Origin: Aeromicrobium fastidiosum
GTDB taxonomy: Bacteria; Actinomycetota; Actinomycetes; Propionibacteriales; Nocardioidaceae
Assembly: GCF_017876595.1 (NCBI RefSeq)
Contig: NZ_JAGIOG010000001.1
Coordinates: forward strand, 1,674,001 to 1,738,000
Length of the DNA: 64,000 nt
Direction of reading: 5' to 3'
Shown: in pieces, positions 26,710-35,518 of the stretch
How the letters are laid out: every line of letters starts with the position of its first letter
How positions within the stretch are numbered: the stretch's first letter is position 1
Translations under genes and position numbers: made by a program
Notes under the pieces: model-generated
Databases searched by the model: none
What the model saw: only the letters and a program-made list of their open reading frames with translations
What the model was told of the DNA's origin: nothing

Positions 26710-27492
26710 GTGAGTCAGCGCCGGTTGCCAGCAGAGATCTACTGGCGACGACGGATGCTGCTCCTGGCCTTGGTCATCGCGATCGTCTGGGGCGTGCTGC
26801 AGCTGACCGGATCGGACGACGACCCCGCCCCCAAGGCAGCGCCCAAGCCGTCGGCCACGACCGCCAAGCCGTCACCGTCGTCCTCGCCGAGTGCCGCGCC
26901 CGAGCCGCGCACCACGGTCGACGGCCTGGTCGACGTCGCGCTCGTCGGCGCGTCCGCCAAGTGCGACCCCGAGAAGGTCCGCATCACCCCGAGCGTCCGA
27001 CCCGGACAGCTGACGAGGGGCGTGATCGACGTCAACCTGGTGGTCAGCACGACCCAGACCACCGCCTGCACGCTGCAGCCGGACGACGCCGACGCAATTG
27101 CGGTCATCGCCGCCAACGGCACGCCCGTCTGGGACTCGACGGTGTGCAAGACCTCGCTGCTGTCCACCCCCGTGCAGCTGACGCCGCAGTGGGCGACGCT
27201 CGCGCCGGCGCAGTGGACGGGGCGTGGATCGGGCTCCAACTGCACCAGCAACCAGGCATGGGCCTCGCCCGGCACGTACACGCTCGAGATCGGCACGCTC
27301 GGCGGAGAGCCCGGCAAGACTTCGTTCACGCTCGACGCGCGACCCGCACCCGTCAAGACGACGCCCCCGCCGACGCCGGACCCCGCGGTCACGCCGGATC
27401 CCGCGGCACCGGCAGCCACGCCCGATCCTGCGGCGACGCAGGCACCGGCCGCAGGCTCGGACGTTCCCGCGCCTCTGCCCGAGGGGGAGTAG
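26710..27492 (+). CDS. Membrane-anchored extracellular protein with Pro-rich tails
   Basis: 260 residues: short basic cytosolic start, one transmembrane helix at about 19-36, a Pro/Ser/Lys linker, a folded domain (about 75-220) with paired cysteines likely in disulfides, and a Pro/Ala/Thr-rich C-terminal repeat of DPAVTP/DPAATQ units. The middle domain resembles conserved actinobacterial proteins of unknown function that start with a QRRLPAEIYWRRR motif. The start is set by TATCGT 6 nt upstream of the GTG. Probably cell-surface exposed. Confidence 0.72.
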   Translation: MSQRRLPAEIYWRRRMLLLALVIAIVWGVLQLTGSDDDPAPKAAPKPSATTAKPSPSSSPSAAPEPRTTVDGLVDVALVGASAKCDPEKVRITPSVRPGQLTRGVIDVNLVVSTTQTTACTLQPDDADAIAVIAANGTPVWDSTVCKTSLLSTPVQLTPQWATLAPAQWTGRGSGSNCTSNQAWASPGTYTLEIGTLGGEPGKTSFTLDARPAPVKTTPPPTPDPAVTPDPAAPAATPDPAATQAPAAGSDVPAPLPEGE

Positions 27493-27556
27493 GCGCGGAG
27501 AGTCCGGAGTTGCGTCGTCCTGCTCGGCGCTCGGGCACGGGTCGGGATCACGACGG

Positions 27557-27578
27557 CGATCCGACTCGAGCCGGATCG
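27557..27578. terminator. Short hairpin between convergent genes
   Basis: CGATCCG (27557-27563) pairs with CGGATCG (27572-27578) around an 8-nt loop in the 109-bp gap between the convergent anchored protein and disA. A weak bidirectional terminator at best. Confidence 0.35.
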
Positions 27579-27601
27579 TCCGCCTTCTCGAGGTGGTCGG
27601 G

Positions 27602-28702
27602 CTACACGTACCGCTCGAGGATGCTCGACTCCGCGAGCCGGGAGAGACCCTCGCGGACGCCGCGGGCGCGCAGGTCGCCGACCCCGTCGACGTTCTGGAG
27701 GTCCTCGATGCTCGCCGCGAGCAGCTTCTGCAGCGAGCCGAAGTGCTCGATGAGCCCCTCGACGACCGGGATGGGTAGACGCGGGATGCGCGCCAGCAGG
27801 CGGTAGCCGCGCGGGGCGAGGGGACCGTCGAGGGTCTCCTCGGTGCCGATGCGCAGCGCCCGGGCGACGCCGCCGAGGTCGACCAGGTCGGTCGACTCGA
27901 TCGCGGCGAGCTCGGCGAGGACCGCCTCGAGGGGACGCGCGCGCCGCCCGGTAGGCATGTAGTCGCGGATGATGAGCTCGCGCTCGGCGTCGACGCCGCC
28001 GATGAGCTCCTCGAGCTGCAGGGCCAGCAGGCGTCCGTCGGTGCCGAGCTCCAGCACGTAGGTGTCGATCTCGCCGGCGATGCGGCTGACCATCTCGAGC
28101 CGCTGGGCCACGGCCGAGACGTCGCGGACCGTCACGAGGTCCTCGATCTCGAGCGCCGACAGGGCATCGCTGACCTCGTCGAGCCGGTTGCGGTAGCGCT
28201 CGAGCGTCTGCAGCGCCTGGTTGGCGCGACCGAGCACGGCACCGGTGTCCTCGAGCACGTGGCGCAGGTCGTCGAGGTACAGCGCGATGATGTGCATCGA
28301 GGCAGACACCGAGATGACGGGGACGTTGGTCTGGCGGGCGACCCGGTCGGCGGTGCGGTGACGCGTGCCGGTCTCCTGGGTGGGGATCGACGGATCGGGC
28401 ATGAGGTGCACGCCGGCCATGACGATGCGGCTGGCGTCCTTGTCGAGCACGATCGCGCCGTCCATCTTGGCCAGCTCGCGCAGGCCCGTGGCGGTGAAGG
28501 GGACGTCGAGGCGGAAGCCGCCCGTGGAGATCGCCTCGACGCTCTTGTCGTGGCCGATCACGATCAGGGCGCCGGTGCGACCGCGCAGGATGCGCTCGAG
28601 CCCCTCGCGCAGCGCCGTGCCGGGCGCGACCGACGAGAGGGTCGCGCGCATGCGGGCCGACGCGTCGAGCGTCGCTGCGTGGCGCTCAGCCGCAGTTGCC
28701 AT
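27602..28702 (-). CDS. disA: DNA integrity scanning diadenylate cyclase DisA
   Basis: 366-residue enzyme that makes cyclic di-AMP from two ATP and scans DNA for branched structures. The N-terminal DAC domain has KMDGAIVL (Asp81-Gly-Ala) and GTRHRTADR (RHR at 114-116). Then comes a helical linker and a C-terminal helix-hairpin-helix DNA-binding domain (EDLQNVDGVGDLRARGVREG). GGGAGG lies 7 nt before the ATG. It follows radA on the same strand by 67 bp, the conserved pairing of these genes in Actinobacteria. Confidence 0.95.
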   Translation of the reverse strand: MATAAERHAATLDASARMRATLSSVAPGTALREGLERILRGRTGALIVIGHDKSVEAISTGGFRLDVPFTATGLRELAKMDGAIVLDKDASRIVMAGVHLMPDPSIPTQETGTRHRTADRVARQTNVPVISVSASMHIIALYLDDLRHVLEDTGAVLGRANQALQTLERYRNRLDEVSDALSALEIEDLVTVRDVSAVAQRLEMVSRIAGEIDTYVLELGTDGRLLALQLEELIGGVDAERELIIRDYMPTGRRARPLEAVLAELAAIESTDLVDLGGVARALRIGTEETLDGPLAPRGYRLLARIPRLPIPVVEGLIEHFGSLQKLLAASIEDLQNVDGVGDLRARGVREGLSRLAESSILERYV

Positions 28703-28769
28703 GACACGTCCTCCCGATGCAGTGACCATCCGGTCGTCGCGGGCCGGCGGTGCTCGCGCGGTCCGGCGC

Positions 28770-30161
28770 TCAGTCTACGGTGCGCAGGGACCGCGGTGGG
28801 GCATCGAGACAGAGCATCGCCTCGCCGATCGTGTGCACGGCCTGGATCGACATCTTGCCGGTGAACGAGTCGAGGCCCTCCGAGCCCGCGGGCACCACCG
28901 CCCGGCGGAAGCCGATGCGCTCGGCCTCGCGCAGCCGGGCGGCGAGGTTGCTGACCTTGCGGACCTCGCCGGCCAGGCCGACCTCGCCGATCGCGACGAG
29001 GTCGGTGGGGGCCGCCCGCCCCGAGACCGCCGAGAGCGTCGCGACGGCGACGGCGAGGTCGACCGAGGGTTCGACGAGCCGGGCACCGCCGACCGACGCG
29101 GTGTAGACGTCGAGCTGGCCGAGGTTGAGGCCGCAGTGCTTGGTGAGCACCGCCAGGATCATCGCGACCCGCGACGAGTCGAGGCCGCTGGAGGTGCGTC
29201 GGGGAGACGGCGTGGACGAGGCGACGCTGAGTGCCTGCACCTCGGCGAGCAGCGGCCGGCGACCCTCCATCGTGACCGTGACGCACGTGCCGTCGACCGG
29301 CTGGTCGTGCCGTGACACGAACAGCCCCGTGGGGTCTGGGACCTCGACGATGCCGTCGTCGACGAGGTCGAAGCAGCCGATCTCGTCGACCGGCCCGAAG
29401 CGGTTCTTGACCGCTCGCAGCAGGCGCAGGCGCGAGGCGCGGTCGCCCTCGAACTGCAGCACGACGTCGACCAGGTGCTCCAGCACCCGTGGTCCGGCGA
29501 CCGAGCCGTCCTTGGTCACGTGCCCGACCAGCAGGGTCGCGATGTTGTCGCGCTTGGCGCGCTGGATGACCGCGGAGGCGACCTCGCGCACCTGGGTGAC
29601 GCCACCGGGCACGCCGTCGACGTCGGCCGACCCGATCGTCTGCACGGAGTCGATGATCAGCAGCGACGGGGCGACCGTCTCGACGTGCGTGAGGACGCCG
29701 CCGAGATCGGTCTCGGCCGCGAGGTAGAGGTTGTCGTCGACGGCACCCGTGCGCTCGGCCCGCAATCTCACCTGCGCGGCCGACTCCTCGCCCGAGACAT
29801 AGAGCGTGCGGCGACCGGCGCGCGCCCATCGCGCGGCGACCTCGAGGAGCAGGGTCGACTTGCCGACACCGGGCTCGCCGGCCAGCAGCAGGACGCCGCC
29901 GGGCACCACGCCGCCGCCGAGCACCCGGTCGAGCTCGCCGATGCCGGAGCCGACCGACCGGGCCGACTCGATCGCGACCTGGCTGATCGGCACTGCGGGC
30001 GTCGCGACGGGCGCGGCCTGCGTGCGTCCGGCCCGGGCGGGGGCGGCGACGTCGACGGTGCCCCAGGCCTGGCACTCGCCGCAGCGACCCACCCACTTGC
30101 TGGTCGTCCAGCCGCACTCTGCGCAGACATATGCCGGACGGGCGGTCTTGGTGCTGGCCAT
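28770..30161 (-). CDS. radA: DNA repair protein RadA
   Basis: 463-residue branch-migration ATPase of recombinational repair. The N-terminal C4 zinc finger has C13, C16, C27 and C30. The RecA-like ATPase has Walker A GEPGVGKST at 95-103 and the RadA-specific KNRFG motif near 255. The C-terminal Lon-protease-like domain follows (VGGARLVEPSVDLAV). An ATG with TAGGCT 6 nt upstream suggests a leaderless transcript, probably continuing into disA, which modulates or is modulated by RadA. Confidence 0.95.
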   Translation of the reverse strand: MASTKTARPAYVCAECGWTTSKWVGRCGECQAWGTVDVAAPARAGRTQAAPVATPAVPISQVAIESARSVGSGIGELDRVLGGGVVPGGVLLLAGEPGVGKSTLLLEVAARWARAGRRTLYVSGEESAAQVRLRAERTGAVDDNLYLAAETDLGGVLTHVETVAPSLLIIDSVQTIGSADVDGVPGGVTQVREVASAVIQRAKRDNIATLLVGHVTKDGSVAGPRVLEHLVDVVLQFEGDRASRLRLLRAVKNRFGPVDEIGCFDLVDDGIVEVPDPTGLFVSRHDQPVDGTCVTVTMEGRRPLLAEVQALSVASSTPSPRRTSSGLDSSRVAMILAVLTKHCGLNLGQLDVYTASVGGARLVEPSVDLAVAVATLSAVSGRAAPTDLVAIGEVGLAGEVRKVSNLAARLREAERIGFRRAVVPAGSEGLDSFTGKMSIQAVHTIGEAMLCLDAPPRSLRTVD

Positions 30162-30167
30162 GGCGTC

Positions 30168-30173
30168 AGCCTA
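30168..30173 (-). promoter_or_regulatory. Leaderless -10 box of radA
   Basis: TAGGCT on the minus strand, 6 nt before the radA ATG. Confidence 0.5.
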
Positions 30174-30317
30174 GGCGAGCGGCCCGACAGATCCGCTCGC
30201 GTCGGTGGGCCGCGTGGACCGCGGGAGAACCGTCGGCGGACGTCGTGGTCTCCATCCGGCGATGGTAGGGCGACGCGCTCTCCGGCGTCCGATGATCCGA
30301 CGACGTGCGTCCGCCCC

Positions 30318-30323
30318 TAAACT
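30318..30323 (+). promoter_or_regulatory. Leaderless -10 box of the YjdF-like gene
   Basis: TAAACT, 6 nt before the ATG at 30330, divergent from the radA promoter 144 bp away. Confidence 0.5.
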
Positions 30324-30329
30324 CGGTGC

Positions 30330-30986
30330 ATGTCGTCCGTCGCCCTGGCCACCCGGTACCCCGCGCCGCCTCTGCTTCGATCGGCCGACATCGCCGCGAA
30401 GACGGGCCTGATCCTGCTCGTGGGGCTCGCGCTGATCGTGCCGGGCCTCGGCAACATGGACGGCAAGGGACTCCTGCCCCGCGCGATCGGCTATCCCGTC
30501 GCGGCGTTCGCGATCCCGTTCATCTGGTTCACGTGGTGGCGCCAGCGCGCCTCGTTCCCGTGGGCGGCCGACTTCCTGATCACGTTCGCGTGCTTCAGCG
30601 ACATCTTCGGCAACTTCCTCAACCTGTACGACTCCGTCGACGCGTTCGACAACGTCGTGCACTTCGTCAACACGGGCCTGCTGACGGCCGCCGTCATCCT
30701 GCTGACGATGCACCGCTCCACCCGCCTCAGCGCGGTCCTCGAGCGGGCCCTCGCCTTCGGCGTCAGCGCCGCGCTGGTGTGGGAGATCGCCGAGTACTTC
30801 GCCTTCCTGCGCTGGTCGCCCGAGCGTCTGGGTGCCTACGCCGACACCCTCAGCGACATGTCGCTCGGCGCGCTGGGCTCGCTGCTGGCGGCGTTCACGG
30901 TGCACGCACTGTGGAGCAGGGGCCACCTCACCGAGGTCGCGCCGCAGCTCGAGCTGGCCCACCAGGAGCGGGCCGGACGACGCTAG
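30330..30986 (+). CDS. DUF2238 (YjdF-like) membrane protein
   Basis: 218 residues, about six transmembrane helices. The DUF2238 signatures are visible: DAFDNVVHFVN near residue 110, WEIAEYF near 152 and ADTLSDMSLGALGSLL near 172; the His/Asp/Glu set suggests metal or heme interaction but function is unknown. The start is fixed by TAAACT 6 nt upstream. It is divergent from radA. Confidence 0.75.
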   Translation: MSSVALATRYPAPPLLRSADIAAKTGLILLVGLALIVPGLGNMDGKGLLPRAIGYPVAAFAIPFIWFTWWRQRASFPWAADFLITFACFSDIFGNFLNLYDSVDAFDNVVHFVNTGLLTAAVILLTMHRSTRLSAVLERALAFGVSAALVWEIAEYFAFLRWSPERLGAYADTLSDMSLGALGSLLAAFTVHALWSRGHLTEVAPQLELAHQERAGRR

Positions 30987-31059
30987 GCGCGTCCGACCCA
31001 GCTCGTCACGTGCCGAGCAGGGGCTGTTCCGTGCATGGTGAGGGTGCAGAATCGAGCGC

Positions 31060-32040
31060 GTGAAGCTGTCGCTGGTTGCCGAGGTCCCTCTGCCTGACGG
31101 AGTCGAGGCGCTGCACCTGCCCAAGACCTCCCTGACCGCCGGGGACGGAGCCCTCTGGGGTGTCGTGGGCGTCGAGGTCGGGGACGACTGGGAGACCTGG
31201 GTCGTCCGCGCGGACGGACACGGCCTGGCGCATCACGCGCTGTCGGCAGCCGATGTCGACGACGTCTTCAGCGGGCAGGCGATCGTCGACGTGGGAGGTG
31301 GATCGGTCGCCGTCGTGCTCTCGACCGAGGCGGTGCGGGTCCTCGACCCCGCATGCTCGGTGGTCGCCGATCTCGTCATCGAGGGGGCGCACGAGGTGCG
31401 TCAGGCCGAGCTCGAGATCACGCCCAGCACGGCACGAGGCCAGCGCGGCGGTACCTACGTCCTGCGGCTCGGATCGAGGTTCGGTGCGCGCACCCTCGTT
31501 CCCCTGCGGCTCGATCTCGCTGCCGGGTCGGCCAGCTGGGGCACTCCGTTCAGCCTCGACCCCTCCGCGTATCCCGTGGACAGGTTCGGCAGCGACGACT
31601 TCGAGGGCAACGGCGACCCGACGCCGCCGATCGTCGGCGACGTCGTGAACCTCGACGACGGCATCCTCGTCGCCACCGAAGGATCGGACGAGTTCGTGCT
31701 CCGCCACGGCGCGGACTACTTCACCGTCGACCGGGTGGACGACGACGGGAGCGTCGCGGCGCGAATCCACGAACAGTCCGGCTGGAAGCGGATGCCCGGA
31801 AAGCACGGGTGGCAGGGGCGCATCACGTCCAACGGCGACGCGGTCATCGTGACCCCGGTGTTCTCCTCCGGGGAGTGGAAGGGCAAGCAGAGGATCCTCC
31901 GCCTCGCCGACGGCTCCATGGAGGCCCCGGCCATGCCGCGCGGGGCGTCGAGGAGCACGCTCCTCGACGTCAGGGACGGACGGGCATGGCTCGTCGACGG
32001 CGGCGCTCGCCTGCTGTGCTGCGATCTGCTGGGCGAGTGA
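31060..32040 (+). CDS. Hypothetical protein, possible beta-propeller
   Basis: 326 residues with no signal peptide or membrane segment. It is built from short beta-strand-like segments separated by acidic loops, roughly repeated every 45-55 residues (for example QAIVDVGGGSVAVVLST, GDVVNLDDGILVATEGS and GRITSNGDAVIVTPV), suggesting a beta-propeller. No catalytic motif is recognised. The start is a GTG with CAGAAT 7 nt upstream. Not obviously in an operon with its neighbours. Codon use looks normal. Confidence 0.6.
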   Translation: MKLSLVAEVPLPDGVEALHLPKTSLTAGDGALWGVVGVEVGDDWETWVVRADGHGLAHHALSAADVDDVFSGQAIVDVGGGSVAVVLSTEAVRVLDPACSVVADLVIEGAHEVRQAELEITPSTARGQRGGTYVLRLGSRFGARTLVPLRLDLAAGSASWGTPFSLDPSAYPVDRFGSDDFEGNGDPTPPIVGDVVNLDDGILVATEGSDEFVLRHGADYFTVDRVDDDGSVAARIHEQSGWKRMPGKHGWQGRITSNGDAVIVTPVFSSGEWKGKQRILRLADGSMEAPAMPRGASRSTLLDVRDGRAWLVDGGARLLCCDLLGE

Positions 32041-32074
32041 TCGCCTCGACCACTCCCGACCGAGCAGACCTGCC

Positions 32075-32713
32075 TCAGATGCGGACGTCGCCGTTCGGGG
32101 TGCGGAAGGTCGCCGCCATGATGCCCGGCAGCCCGTGCGGGGCGGTCCAGTTGACGTCGATCTGCTCGAGCGCATCGACGGCGGGCTCGCCCAGCCAGTC
32201 GGACAGCCGCTGCGGCGATCCGGCGATGTCGAGGGCGGTCAGCTCGATCTCGGAGTCGGCCATCTGCGAGGGGTGCTCGGACGGGTCGATGTCCCACGCG
32301 GTGACGTAGGGCAGCTGCGGATCGGCCCGCATGCTGCTGGTGCCGATCTGTCGCCACTGCAGGTTGAAGCCGTCGGGACGGCGACGGTTGCCGGGCACCG
32401 CGTGACGTCCGATGCGGCGCTCGACCTCCTCCATGTCGTCGACCGAAACGCACCACGCCATCCAGCCGCCACCGGCGTCGGAGCGCTCGCGCACGGCCTT
32501 GCCGAAGGCCGCCTTGTCGGACGCCGGGTGGTCGAGCACCTCGACGACCTCGAGGTACTGCCGGTTCTTGAGCGGCAGGATCATGTTGCGCGTGCCGAAC
32601 CGCGGGTGGGCACCCCCGTCGATGAACGAGGCGCCGAGAAGTCGGCCGAGCTCGGCGGTGGTGCCGGCGAGGCCGTCGGCGCCGACTGCGAACGAGACGT
32701 GGTCGAGATGCAT
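32075..32713 (-). CDS. Glyoxalase-like domain protein
   Basis: 212 residues with a VOC-like fold in two unequal halves, opening MHLDHVSFAVGADGLAGTT and carrying a second module near WCVSVDDMEEVERR. It matches the glyoxalase-like family (PF13468) in order of motifs, whose substrate is generally unknown. The start is the ATG at 32713 with CAGAAT 5 nt upstream. Convergent with the hypothetical gene ending at 32040 and 42 bp downstream of the Cys-rich gene on the same strand. Confidence 0.75.
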   Translation of the reverse strand: MHLDHVSFAVGADGLAGTTAELGRLLGASFIDGGAHPRFGTRNMILPLKNRQYLEVVEVLDHPASDKAAFGKAVRERSDAGGGWMAWCVSVDDMEEVERRIGRHAVPGNRRRPDGFNLQWRQIGTSSMRADPQLPYVTAWDIDPSEHPSQMADSEIELTALDIAGSPQRLSDWLGEPAVDALEQIDVNWTAPHGLPGIMAATFRTPNGDVRI

Positions 32714-32755
32714 ACGGCATTCTGACCCAGCCGCCGTGCGGCCGTGGTCAGGGGG

Positions 32756-33499
32756 TCATCGGACCGGATCGGCGGGGTGTGGTGTATTGGCCCCGCGAGC
32801 CTCGTGCTCTCTGCAATACCGGGCCAGCTCGGCGTATCCGGCCTCGCCCATCAGGGCCGTCAGCTCGTCGCGATTGGTGACGTAGACGGGCTCGGGAGCG
32901 ACATGTGCCTCGGTGTTGGACGAGCAGTACCAGTCGAGGTCGGCGCCACCCGGACCCCAGCCCTGTCGCGTGTACTCGCCGATCTGGGTCTCGGTGTACG
33001 TCGTGCCGTCGCCGCGGTCGACGTCGCGGAACTGTCGGCGCAGCGGCAGCTGCCAGCACACGTCGGGCTTGACGGTGTGGGGCTTGAGGTCGTTCTCGAG
33101 CGCGAGCGCGTGCAGCGCGCACCCGTAGCCCCCGGCGAAGTCGCGCGCGTTGTGGAAGATGCACGCCCCCTCGAAGGCGCGGGTCTTGAGCTCGCCGTCG
33201 TCGTCGGTCTCGGTCCAGCCGCCGCGGTGCCCCTCGTCATGGTGCTGCCAGTGGGTCGGCGTCAGCTGCTCCATGACGGCGCGGGTGCGCTCGGCGTCCT
33301 CGTCGTCGGAGAAGTGCGCGCCGAGCGTGCAGCAGCCGGCGTCGGGGCTCGACGCGTAGATGCCGGGGCAGCCCTGCCCGAAGATGCAGGTCCAGCGGGA
33401 CGTCAGCCAGGTCAGGTCGCACCGGAACACCTCGTCGGCGTCGGTGGGGTGCGCGAACTCGACGAACGTCCGCGGGAACCCCAGCTCGACCTCTGGCAC
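32756..33499 (-). CDS. Cysteine-rich conserved hypothetical protein
   Basis: 247 residues, about ten Cys. They cluster as [43 protein letters not shown] and DVCWQLP, resembling proteins with iron-sulfur or zinc-binding Cys clusters (DUF3109/YkgJ-like layout), but I cannot assign a family with certainty. No signal peptide or helix. The start is a GTG 7 nt after TAAACT, a leaderless-type promoter. Divergent from the Ppx/GppA gene, 65 bp apart. Confidence 0.65.
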   Translation of the reverse strand: MPEVELGFPRTFVEFAHPTDADEVFRCDLTWLTSRWTCIFGQGCPGIYASSPDAGCCTLGAHFSDDEDAERTRAVMEQLTPTHWQHHDEGHRGGWTETDDDGELKTRAFEGACIFHNARDFAGGYGCALHALALENDLKPHTVKPDVCWQLPLRRQFRDVDRGDGTTYTETQIGEYTRQGWGPGGADLDWYCSSNTEAHVAPEPVYVTNRDELTALMGEAGYAELARYCREHEARGANTPHPADPVR

Positions 33500-33506
33500 C
33501 CGATGG

Positions 33507-33512
33507 AGTTTA
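33507..33512 (-). promoter_or_regulatory. Leaderless -10 box of the Cys-rich gene
   Basis: TAAACT on the minus strand, 7 nt before the GTG at 33499. Confidence 0.5.
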
Positions 33513-33564
33513 CGCCGGGTCGCCCGGTGCCGCCGTGCACCGCGGGGGTGCGAGGATGGTGGTC

Positions 33565-34476
33565 ATGCGCATGGGCGTCCTGGACATCGGGTCCAACACC
33601 GGCCACCTGTTGGTCGTCGACGCCTTCCGGGGCGGTTCGCCGCTCGCGGCCCACTCCTACAAGGAGCCGCTGCGGCTGGCCGAGCACATCGACGCCGAGC
33701 AGGCCATGACGGTCGAGGGCATCGACCGGCTCGTCAAGTACGTCGTCGAGGCGCGGTCGGAGGCCGAGGACAAGGGCTGCACGACGATCCTGGCGTTCGC
33801 GACGTCGGCGGTGCGCGACGCGGTCAACGTCGACGACGTGATCGCCGCGGTCAACCAGGCCAGCGACCTCGACCTGCAGGTGCTCGCCGGCCCCGACGAG
33901 GCGCGGCTGACGTTCCTCGCGGTGCGACGCTGGTTCGGCTGGTCGTCCGGACGCCTGGGGGTGTTCGACATCGGCGGCGGTTCGCTCGAGATCGCCGCGG
34001 GTGCCGACGAGACCCCCGACGTCGCGCAGTCGATGGCGCTGGGCGCCGGCCGGCTGACCCGCGAGTGGCTCGCGGCCGGCCGCACGCACGCCGAGCTGCG
34101 GCGCTACGTGCGCTCCCGCATTGCCGACGAGGCCGGTGCCGTGTTGCGGGGCGGTGCCTTCGACCGCGCCGTCGCCACCAGCAAGACGTTCCGGTCGCTC
34201 GCCCGCATCTGCGGGGCGGCCCCTTCGTCCGAGGGGCAGTACGTGCGACGCGTGCTGCGCAAGCACGACCTGTCGGTGCTGGTCGAGCAGCTGCGGTCGA
34301 TGCCGCCCGAGGAGGTCGGCCGCCTGCCCGGCGTGTCGGTCGACCGGGCGCACCAGATCCAGGCCGGTGCCCTCGTGGCCGAGGCGACGATGGACCTGTT
34401 CGACCTGCAGGAGCTCGAGATCTGCCCGTGGGCGCTGCGCGAGGGTGTCCTCCTCGAGCACCTCGACGGACTCTGA
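33565..34476 (+). CDS. Ppx/GppA phosphatase family protein
   Basis: 303 residues of the actin-like ATPase superfamily hydrolysing polyphosphate or pppGpp. It has the phosphate-1 motif VLDIGSNTGHLLVVDA at the start, TSAVRDAVN near 80 and the phosphate-2 motif GVFDIGGGSLEIA near 140. The ATG at 33565 is preferred (GAGGAT 7 nt upstream); ATGs at 33535 and 33556 are alternatives. Short, single-domain type typical of Actinobacteria, where exopolyphosphatase activity is known. Substrate not determined. Confidence 0.88.
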   Translation: MRMGVLDIGSNTGHLLVVDAFRGGSPLAAHSYKEPLRLAEHIDAEQAMTVEGIDRLVKYVVEARSEAEDKGCTTILAFATSAVRDAVNVDDVIAAVNQASDLDLQVLAGPDEARLTFLAVRRWFGWSSGRLGVFDIGGGSLEIAAGADETPDVAQSMALGAGRLTREWLAAGRTHAELRRYVRSRIADEAGAVLRGGAFDRAVATSKTFRSLARICGAAPSSEGQYVRRVLRKHDLSVLVEQLRSMPPEEVGRLPGVSVDRAHQIQAGALVAEATMDLFDLQELEICPWALREGVLLEHLDGL

Positions 34477-34515
34477 CGCGGCCCCGCATCCCGCCTGACA
34501 GCGTTATCGTCGGTC

Positions 34516-34536
34516 GGCGCACAAGAGCGGTGCGCC
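34516..34536 (+). terminator. Hairpin downstream of the Ppx/GppA gene
   Basis: GGCGCAC (34516-34522) pairs with GTGCGCC (34530-34536) around a 7-nt loop, 40 bp after the stop codon. Possible terminator without U-tract. Confidence 0.45.
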
Positions 34537-34633
34537 CTCCCTCCTCTGCCTTGTCAGCCGGGCGCGGCTGCCACGTCACAGGTGATTCGTCTCCGGACCG
34601 TCCCGCGCGACCTATCGATTGAGTCTCGCGTCC

Positions 34634-34639
34634 TAGAGT
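34634..34639 (+). promoter_or_regulatory. Leaderless -10 box of the isomerase-like gene
   Basis: TAGAGT, 7 nt before the GTG at 34647. This favours that start over the in-frame GTG at 34638, which would lie inside the box. Confidence 0.5.
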
Positions 34640-34646
34640 GGTCGAC

Positions 34647-35432
34647 GTGCCCGCTCCCATCCGCGTCTCCCTCTCGACCTCCTCGGTCTACCCGGGGTCG
34701 ACGGCCAGTGGATTCGAGGCCGCGGCGCGGCTGGGCTACGACGGTGTCGAGGTCATGGTCGGCATCGACGACGTCAGCGCCGACATCACCGCGATCAAGG
34801 CACTCAGCTCGTTCCACGGCATGCCCGTCGTGTCGGTGCACGCGCCGTGCCTGCTCGTGACCCAGAGGGTGTGGGGGTCAGACCCGTGGGACAAGCTGCA
34901 CCGCAGTGCCGAGATGGCCCACGAGGTGGGAGCCTCGGTCATCGTGGTGCACCCGCCGTTCCGCTGGCAGCGCGACTACGCCCGCACCTTCGTCGACGGC
35001 ATCGCCGACCTCGAGGCGCAGCACGGCATCACCTATGCCGTCGAGAACATGTACCCGTGGCGCACCGGCAAGCGTGAGTTCCAGGCGTACGCGCCGGGCT
35101 GGGACCCGGTCGACGAGGACTACGCGCACGTCACGCTCGACCTCTCCCACAGCTCGACGGCCGGCAGCGACCCCGTCGAGATGGCCCGCACAGCCGGCGA
35201 CCGGCTCGCCCACGTTCACATCGCCGACGGCAGCGGATCGGCCAAGGACGAGCACCTCGTGCCGGGTCGGGGCACCCAGCGGTGCCGGGAGTTCCTCGAG
35301 ACCGTGGCGGCGTCGGGGTTCGCGGGCGAGATCGTCGTCGAGATCAACACCCGCAAGGCCAAGGACCAGGCCGAGCGCGAGGTCGACCTGGTCGAGGCCC
35401 TCGAGTTCACGCGCCAGCACTCGGCTCACTGA
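34647..35432 (+). CDS. Sugar phosphate isomerase/epimerase (TIM barrel)
   Basis: 261-residue xylose-isomerase-like / AP endonuclease family 2 TIM barrel. Metal-binding acidic/His residues lie at strand ends: [45 protein letters not shown] and [10 protein letters not shown], the layout of IolE/IolH and hydroxypyruvate isomerase relatives. Cytosolic, substrate unknown. Start fixed by TAGAGT 7 nt upstream of GTG. Ends before a long terminator hairpin shared with a convergent gene. Confidence 0.82.
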   Translation: MPAPIRVSLSTSSVYPGSTASGFEAAARLGYDGVEVMVGIDDVSADITAIKALSSFHGMPVVSVHAPCLLVTQRVWGSDPWDKLHRSAEMAHEVGASVIVVHPPFRWQRDYARTFVDGIADLEAQHGITYAVENMYPWRTGKREFQAYAPGWDPVDEDYAHVTLDLSHSSTAGSDPVEMARTAGDRLAHVHIADGSGSAKDEHLVPGRGTQRCREFLETVAASGFAGEIVVEINTRKAKDQAEREVDLVEALEFTRQHSAH

Positions 35433-35442
35433 CCCCCTGCGG

Positions 35443-35505
35443 CCCGGGGCGGTGCGCTGGCGTCCAGCCACGCCGCGATCTTGGACGCTGACGCACCGCC
35501 CCGGG
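35443..35505. terminator. Long bidirectional hairpin between convergent genes
   Basis: CCCGGGGCGGTGCG (35443-35456) pairs perfectly with CGCACCGCCCCGGG (35492-35505), 14 bp. Inside it, GCGTCCA (35460-35466) pairs with TGGACGC (35482-35488). It fills the 86-bp gap between the isomerase stop and the convergent transporter stop. Unusually strong for this DNA. Confidence 0.8.
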
Positions 35506-35518
35506 GGCCGGGTGGACG

